Shown: positions 6,942-10,874 of the stretch, in pieces
How the letters are laid out: each line of letters opens with the position of its first letter
Position numbering within the stretch: position 1 is the first letter of the stretch
NCBI GenBank assembly: GCA_009782165.1
Contig: WQUH01000186.1
Span: 1 to 10,874 of the forward strand
DNA: 10,874 bases
Origin: Pseudomonadota bacterium
GTDB lineage: Bacteria > Desulfobacterota > Desulfobulbia > Desulfobulbales > Desulfobulbaceae
Direction: 5' to 3'
Program-made: the position numbers and the translations under genes
The notes under the pieces: generated by a model
The model's database searches: none
Seen by the model: the letters and a program-made list of their open reading frames with translations, nothing else
What the model was told of the DNA's origin: nothing

Positions 6942-8402
6942 TCACCGACGGGTGGTTGCCGGGGCGGAGACGGCCGTGGTTCCGGTTTCGGCCCGGGCGG
7001 TTTTCTGGGCCGGTTTTTTAGGCGTATCTTTCGTATCTTTCGTGTCTTTCTCCTTGTCCGGCGGAGCCTCCCGGCCGCTGACCGCCCCTTCCTCGGGCCA
7101 GAGCAGGTTGAGCGAGGGGATCAGCCTGCCGATGCCGTTGAGGATCCGGTAGTCGGCATACAGGCCATCGTATTCGGCGGTGACCAACTGCCGGGCGGAA
7201 TCGATGCGCTCCGCCTCGGCGTCGAGGACATCCAGCAGGGTCCGCTGACCGATATTCCACTGTTTGGTGTAGGCGTTGGCCGTACTGGCGGCGAACTGCT
7301 GGCGCTTCCGGAGGTACTCGATCCTCTTCAGGGTGGCCTCGTGGGCCCGCCAGGACAGGCGGATGGATTCTTCGACCTGGCGATAGGTGTGGTTTCTGAT
7401 TTCCCGGGCCTCGTTGATCAGATGGGCGGTTTCCTTTTTCCGCGCCTCATCTTTCCAGCCGTTGAACAGGTTGTAGCGCAGGCGGAGAAAAACGCGCAGG
7501 TCTTCCAACCTGTCATAGTTCTTGCCGTCATACCACTCGTTGATGGTTTCTTTCTGCCAGTTTTTGTCTATTTCCAGATCGAGGACCGGCATAAAGGGGC
7601 TTTTGGATATCTCGTCCTGCTTGTTGCGGGCCTCCAGGTCGGCCATGGCCGATTTCAACTGGGGATGGTTGGCAATGGCCATGCGTTCGGCCTCTTCGCG
7701 GCTCGGGGGCAGCAGGGGGGCGGGGCTGTCCGGCCGGGTCAGTTGCGTGGGAGGCGAGCCGACCACCGCTTCGTAGTTGGTCTGGGCATCGGACAGGCCC
7801 TGTTCGGCGACCACGACATTGGCCTGGGCGAGGTTGAGGCGGCTTTGGATCTGGTCCATGTCGGCCAGCCGGTCGACCCCTGATTCGCTGCGCAGTTTGA
7901 TCTGGTCGGCGATGCGCTGGTGCAGGGTCAGATTCTCATGGGCCAGATCGACAATGGCCTGATTTTTCAAGACTTCCAGGTAGACATTCGTCGCCTTGAG
8001 CGCGGTGTTGTCCGCGGTGCTGCGGACGATGTACGCCTGCGACTCCACCCGCGCCTTTTGCCGGTCCACATCGTTCATGGTGGCAAAGCCGGTGAAAATA
8101 TTCTGCCGCAACCCGATGCGGGCGATCTTGGGGGTGCCGTCGCCGCTGCGATAGTCCGGCTCGTCCGTGCTGGTCCAGCCTACACCCGCTTCGACCTCCA
8201 GGGTGGGATAGTAGCCGCTCTTCGACTGCCTGACCTCTTCATCCCTGCCCAACCGGTTGTGCGCCGCCGCGCGGATATCGGGATTGGTGCCGATCATCTG
8301 GTTGACGGCTTCTTGCAGCGATTGCGCATGGGCGGGTTCGCCGGTCTGGATGCCGCCCAGCAGGAGCAGGGCGAAAACGGTGCAATACTTTTTGAGAGCC
8401 AT
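6942..8402 (-). CDS. TolC-family type I secretion outer-membrane protein, LapE-like
   Basis: Outer-membrane channel and periplasmic tunnel (486 aa) for type I export. It has a signal peptide with Lys-Lys, a hydrophobic core and a likely cleavage after AHA (residue 26). The mature part starts QSLQEAVNQMIGTNPDI, the standard start of this family. Two structural halves follow, each with a strand motif: GLRQNIFTGF (97-106) and LRYNLFNGW (308-316). They are joined by long helices, and NIGQRTLLDVLDAEAE (383-398) is the highly conserved type I TolC motif. The C-terminus after about residue 440 is a Lys/Asp/Thr/Ala-rich tail with a KDT repeat, probably disordered and periplasmic. The ATG has an AGAGGAA site (8408-8414) at five bases. 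The gene precedes lapG in the same direction, so the whole exporter is encoded within this window. Confidence 0.94.
   Translation of the reverse strand: MALKKYCTVFALLLLGGIQTGEPAHAQSLQEAVNQMIGTNPDIRAAAHNRLGRDEEVRQSKSGYYPTLEVEAGVGWTSTDEPDYRSGDGTPKIARIGLRQNIFTGFATMNDVDRQKARVESQAYIVRSTADNTALKATNVYLEVLKNQAIVDLAHENLTLHQRIADQIKLRSESGVDRLADMDQIQSRLNLAQANVVVAEQGLSDAQTNYEAVVGSPPTQLTRPDSPAPLLPPSREEAERMAIANHPQLKSAMADLEARNKQDEISKSPFMPVLDLEIDKNWQKETINEWYDGKNYDRLEDLRVFLRLRYNLFNGWKDEARKKETAHLINEAREIRNHTYRQVEESIRLSWRAHEATLKRIEYLRKRQQFAASTANAYTKQWNIGQRTLLDVLDAEAERIDSARQLVTAEYDGLYADYRILNGIGRLIPSLNLLWPEEGAVSGREAPPDKEKDTKDTKDTPKKPAQKTARAETGTTAVSAPATTRR
7025..7051 (-). repeat. Three tandem 9-bp units encoding Lys-Asp-Thr in the TolC tail
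   Basis: On the plus strand tatctttcg occurs twice exactly (7025-7033 and 7034-7042). A third, diverged copy follows (7043-7051). The units encode KDT three times in the C-terminal tail of the outer-membrane protein. Copy-number change would be in frame. Confidence 0.7.
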
Positions 8403-8482
8403 GACGATTCCTCTAGGTGATTAACGAGCAAACAGTGGATACAAAAAAATATCGGTGGGTTATGCTTGATGTTCGAGCCCAG

Positions 8483-8512
8483 AATATAGCTGAAATCGTT
8501 TGGTTATGGGAA
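8483..8512 (-). promoter_or_regulatory. Candidate sigma70 promoter upstream of the tolC-like gene
   Basis: On the minus strand TTCCCA (8507-8512) and TATATT (8483-8488) are separated by 18 bp in the AT-rich 117-bp spacer between the hybrid kinase stop and the outer-membrane factor start. The -10 matches consensus at five of six positions and the -35 at four of six. The start codon lies about 80 bases downstream. No terminator for the kinase gene is visible here, so read-through from it is also possible. Confidence 0.45.
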
Positions 8513-8519
8513 CAAATTT

Positions 8520-10499
8520 TTACGATTGGGCATCTTTTTTGGCAGCGGCGGCGGACGGGCCGCGGGTTGCCCGAGACTGCTGGTGCGCGCTCATTTCCAT
8601 TTCGAGGGCCTGGGCCAATTCGTGGAGCGAGTAGGGCTTTTTGATGAACTGGCTGATGCCGAGTTCCACGGCCCGCCTGATGTTCTCGGCATTGGCATAT
8701 CCGCTGGTGATGATGGCCTTCTGGCCGGGAACGTGCCGCCGGATGCGCTCGTAGGTGGCGCAGCCATCGAGGCCGGGGTCCATCATCAGGTCGAGGATGA
8801 CCAGATCCACCGGCGTGTTCTTGATGCATTCGATCGCCTCTTCGCCGGACGTGGCGGTCAGCGGGCGATACCCGAGCCGGGTGAGCAGGCGGCTGGCAAT
8901 CTCGCGTTGGTTTGGCTGGTCGTCCACCACCAGCACCGTTTCGCCGTTGCCGCGATGCAGGCTGGGAGCCTGCGCGGGCTGGGCCGACTGGGATCGGTTG
9001 AGGGTATCGGTGGGGAAATAGAGGGAAAACAGACAACCCTTGTCGCTGCTCGCCACATCGATATAGCCGCCGTGATCGTGTACCGTGTTCCAGACCACCG
9101 CCAGGCCGAGTCCGGTGCCGCTGCGGCCCATCACCTTTTTGCTGTAAAAGGGGTCGAAGATATGCGGGAGATCCTGGGGAGAGATGCCCGACCCGTTGTC
9201 CTCCACCGACATCATGACGTAGTCGCCGGGCTCGATGACCTCGTATCCCTGGTATGTCGAGGTGAATCTGATATTTTTGGTGGAGATGACGATGCGCCCT
9301 CCCTTGTCCTGCATCGCTTCGGCGGCGTTGTTCACCAGGTTGGTGAGCGACTTGGCCAGATGGATGGGCGAGCAGTTGATGCTGTGGAGCTTGCCATCCA
9401 GATAGGTGGTGGTCTGTATGTTGGGAAAACGCTGGCTCAGTTCCTTGAACTCGATGGAGTTCAGATAATCGGCGATGCTCTCGTTGAGATTGTGCGACTC
9501 CTTTTCGCAGGAGGCGCCGCGGGCCACGGTCAGCAGATCGTTGACCACCGCCGCCGCCCGCTTGCCGGCCTCGCGGATCATCAACAGCTCTTCCCGGTAT
9601 TGAAAGTTCTCGCCCAGATCCATGAGCAGCAGTTCCGGATAGGTGACGATGCCGGCCATGATGTTGTTGAGGTCGTGGGCAACGGAACTGGCCATCAGAC
9701 CTAAGGATTCCATGCGCTTGGCGCTGGCCAGCTTGTCCATCAGCGCAACCTTTTGCTGTATGGCGATTTCGCTGTCGGTGACATCGCGGATGGCGGCCAC
9801 CTGCACTTGCCGGCCCTGAAAGTCGATGTGCTTGACCCTGAACTCGACGGGGAAGGTGGAGCCGTCCTTGCGCATGCCCCGCGCTTCGAACGGGCCGACC
9901 TGGTCGGTTTCGGCCGGGGCGTGCATGGGGCGGATCGTGCTGCGGTCCAGGAGCGCTTCGGCGATCTGCCTGCCCAGCAGTTCGCGTTCCTGGTAGCCGA
10001 ACATCTTGCACAGTTGGTTGTTGGCCAGCAGGATCTTGCCCTGCTCGTAGATGATGATGCCCTCCCAGGTCGCCTGCGCCAACTGACGGAACCGTTTTTC
10101 GCTGTTCCGCAGATCGAGCTGGAGCTGTTTGTGCTGGATGGCGCGGGCGATGGTGCGGAGGATGCTGTCCGGGGGACAGGGCTTGCGGAGAAAATCGTAG
10201 ACGCCCAGGCGCAGCGATTCCACGGCATTGTCGATGGTGGCGTTGCCGGTGAAGATGATGATGGCGGTGTCGGGATGTTCTTTGCCGATGCGGGCGGCGA
10301 TGTAGTTGCCGCTCATGTCCGGGAGGTCCATGTCCACCAGGGCCGCGGCATAGGCGTCGCGTCGCAGTTGTTGCAGCGCCTCCTGGCCCGAATGGGCGAT
10401 ATCGGCCTTGTACCCGTCGTTTCGCAGCAGGTAGGCAAGGCTGTTGCTCAAATGGACTTCATCGTCAATGACAAGGACAGCAGGCAGGCGAGGAGGCAT
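8520..10499 (-). CDS. Cytoplasmic hybrid sensor histidine kinase REC-PAS-HisKA-HATPase-REC
   Basis: Two-component phosphorelay protein (659 aa from the ATG at 10499) with no membrane segment. The N-terminal receiver has the acidic pair D12/D13, phospho-acceptor D56, T84 and K106. A PAS domain (about 134-246) ends in IRDVTDSE. The kinase core has the H-box SVAHDLNNIM with His275, the N-box LTNLVNNAAEAM (N387, N391), DNGSG (434-438), the F-box IFDPFYSKK and GTGLGLA (461-467). The C-terminal receiver has D526/D527, D570, S599 and K621, followed by a low-complexity tail. All residues needed for autophosphorylation and relay are present. A TTG at 10505 would add two residues, but GGAAAG is better spaced from the ATG (8 nt). 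There is no DNA-binding or c-di-GMP output domain, so it must act through partners. Any control over the Lap genes is inferred from proximity only. Confidence 0.93.
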   Translation of the reverse strand: MPPRLPAVLVIDDEVHLSNSLAYLLRNDGYKADIAHSGQEALQQLRRDAYAAALVDMDLPDMSGNYIAARIGKEHPDTAIIIFTGNATIDNAVESLRLGVYDFLRKPCPPDSILRTIARAIQHKQLQLDLRNSEKRFRQLAQATWEGIIIYEQGKILLANNQLCKMFGYQERELLGRQIAEALLDRSTIRPMHAPAETDQVGPFEARGMRKDGSTFPVEFRVKHIDFQGRQVQVAAIRDVTDSEIAIQQKVALMDKLASAKRMESLGLMASSVAHDLNNIMAGIVTYPELLLMDLGENFQYREELLMIREAGKRAAAVVNDLLTVARGASCEKESHNLNESIADYLNSIEFKELSQRFPNIQTTTYLDGKLHSINCSPIHLAKSLTNLVNNAAEAMQDKGGRIVISTKNIRFTSTYQGYEVIEPGDYVMMSVEDNGSGISPQDLPHIFDPFYSKKVMGRSGTGLGLAVVWNTVHDHGGYIDVASSDKGCLFSLYFPTDTLNRSQSAQPAQAPSLHRGNGETVLVVDDQPNQREIASRLLTRLGYRPLTATSGEEAIECIKNTPVDLVILDLMMDPGLDGCATYERIRRHVPGQKAIITSGYANAENIRRAVELGISQFIKKPYSLHELAQALEMEMSAHQQSRATRGPSAAAAKKDAQS

Positions 10500-10537
10500 A
10501 GGCAAATCTTTCCGCTGAGGTTGAATTGGTCTTGCGC

Positions 10538-10569
10538 AAAAAAACCGTCGGATGCGTCCGTTACGGTTT
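10538..10569 (-). terminator. Rho-independent terminator upstream of the hybrid kinase
   Basis: In minus-strand RNA, AAACCGT (10563-10569) pairs with ACGGTTT (10542-10548). An inner CGGA/TCCG stem is separated from it by a two-base bulge, and the loop is CGCA. The stem runs directly into a seven-U tract (10538-10544). Together these form a strong intrinsic terminator. It lies 91 bases after the stop of the upstream kinase fragment and only 38 bases before the hybrid kinase ATG, so it either ends the upstream unit or acts as a leader attenuator. Confidence 0.8.
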
Positions 10570-10615
10570 ATTCAAGCCTGTTTGCCGGCGAAAGTCCACT
10601 GAAAGAATGCTTTTT

Positions 10616-10650
10616 TTCAATGGAAACAATACCTTCATCCTTCAATGGAA
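10616..10650. repeat. Two 10-bp direct repeats with TTC-N4-GAA symmetry
   Basis: TTCAATGGAA occurs exactly at 10616-10625 and 10641-10650, with starts 25 bp apart. Each copy has TTC/GAA dyad ends, as expected of a dimeric regulator site. A diverged inverted copy (GTCCACTGAA, 10594-10603) is nearby. A weak promoter-like pair on the minus strand, TTGGTT (10649-10654) and TATTGT (10626-10631) with a 17-bp spacer, would lie between the copies. No regulator is assigned. Confidence 0.4.
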
Positions 10651-10659
10651 CCAAGGTCT

Positions 10660-10874
10660 TCATCCCGGCAGGGCCAGGGTGAAGATCGTTTGGCCGGGTT
10701 GCGACTGGTGGCTGATGGAGCCGCCGAGCCGGCCCGCCAGTTTGCGGACAATGGCCAGGCCAAGCCCGCCATGACTGCCTTCTTTGGTGGTGATGCCGGC
10801 GCTGAACAGGGTCGCGGCGATGCCGGGATCGATGCCGGGCCCGTCGTCCTCGACCGCCAGCAGGACGCCGCCGT
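10660..10874 (-). CDS. C-terminal part of a sensor histidine kinase (HATPase_c domain, partial)
   Basis: The open frame enters at the right edge and ends at a TGA (10660-10662), giving 70 residues. They form the second half of a GHKL ATPase domain. The G1 box is EDDGPGID, the F-box-like lid is LFSAGITTKEG, the G2 box is HGGLGLAIV, and the end LGGSISHQSQPGQTIFTLALPG is the usual closing strand pair. No receiver follows, so this kinase does not have a C-terminal REC. The N-terminal sensor and the phosphorylated histidine lie outside the window. It is in the same direction as the hybrid kinase gene but separated from it by a terminator. Confidence 0.88.
   Translation of the reverse strand, partial: GGVLLAVEDDGPGIDPGIAATLFSAGITTKEGSHGGLGLAIVRKLAGRLGGSISHQSQPGQTIFTLALPG

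Noticed and set aside
6435..7883. 482-codon plus-strand open frame across the lapG-tolC spacer
   Set aside because: It is antisense to lapG and tolC over most of its length, its spacer part is Arg/Gly-rich, and no start signal was found.
8440..8490. T-run (ATATTTTTTTG on the minus strand) after the hybrid kinase as a terminator
   Set aside because: No stable stem precedes the T-run; the nearby GCTTGA/TCGAGC dyad is only six pairs with one weak pair and is not adjacent.
8413..10011. 532-codon minus-strand open frame in another frame of the hybrid kinase
   Set aside because: It overlaps the kinase core in a shifted frame and has an Arg/Pro/His/Gly-rich product without motifs; the kinase frame has all expected boxes.
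1..10874. CRISPR arrays, tRNA or rRNA genes, insertion sequences, phage or toxin-antitoxin genes
   Set aside because: No regularly spaced repeats, cloverleaf or rRNA-like stretches, transposase motifs or terminal inverted repeats were seen; coding genes fill nearly all of the window.

Overview
The window is dense, GC-rich Gram-negative DNA. It carries an outer-membrane factor, a periplasmic protease and an inner-membrane signalling receptor. Gene content and order (TolC-like, LapG, LapD, LapB, LapC) match the cyclic-di-GMP-controlled large-adhesin systems of Proteobacteria, best known as Lap in Pseudomonas and Bpf in Shewanella. The REC-PAS-kinase-REC protein and the general protein style would fit a Desulfobacterota (Desulfobulbales-like) or gammaproteobacterial genome. 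The lineage is a guess; no rRNA or other phylogenetic marker is present.

Layout, right to left because almost everything is on the minus strand: (1) 10660-10874, the C-terminal end of a histidine kinase ATPase domain, followed by a 160-bp spacer with two 10-bp direct repeats and a strong intrinsic terminator; (2) 8520-10499, a cytoplasmic hybrid kinase REC-PAS-HisKA-HATPase-REC; (3) a 117-bp spacer with a candidate promoter; (4) 6942-8402, a TolC/LapE-type outer-membrane channel; (5) a 169-bp spacer with a stem-loop; (6) 6032-6772, a LapG-type periplasmic cysteine protease, then 4055-6016, a LapD-type c-di-GMP receptor 15 nt downstream; (7) 3708-4046, a 112-residue protein of unknown function, the only plus-strand gene, convergent with lapD and divergent from the transporter genes; (8) 1430-3607, a LapB-type type I secretion ABC transporter with a degenerate C39 domain, and 44-1417, a LapC/HlyD-type membrane fusion protein; (9) 1-41, the first 13 codons of a further gene coupled to lapC.

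How the parts likely work together: the ABC transporter, fusion protein and outer-membrane channel form a type I secretion apparatus for a giant adhesin that is not in the window. In the known paradigm, LapD binds c-di-GMP with its inactive EAL domain, changes its periplasmic domain and sequesters LapG, so the adhesin stays on the surface. When c-di-GMP falls, LapG is released and cleaves the adhesin. The LapD here has GGDEF and EAL motifs that look catalytically dead, and the LapG has a full Cys-His-Asp triad with flanking acidic residues expected to bind calcium, so the switch looks intact.

I did not find a clearly new system. The points most worth checking are the unknown small gene placed between lapD and lapB, the terminator immediately before the hybrid kinase, the odd leader of lapG, and the missing adhesin. 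There are no tRNA, rRNA, CRISPR, IS or phage features, and no gene-free stretch above 300 bp.
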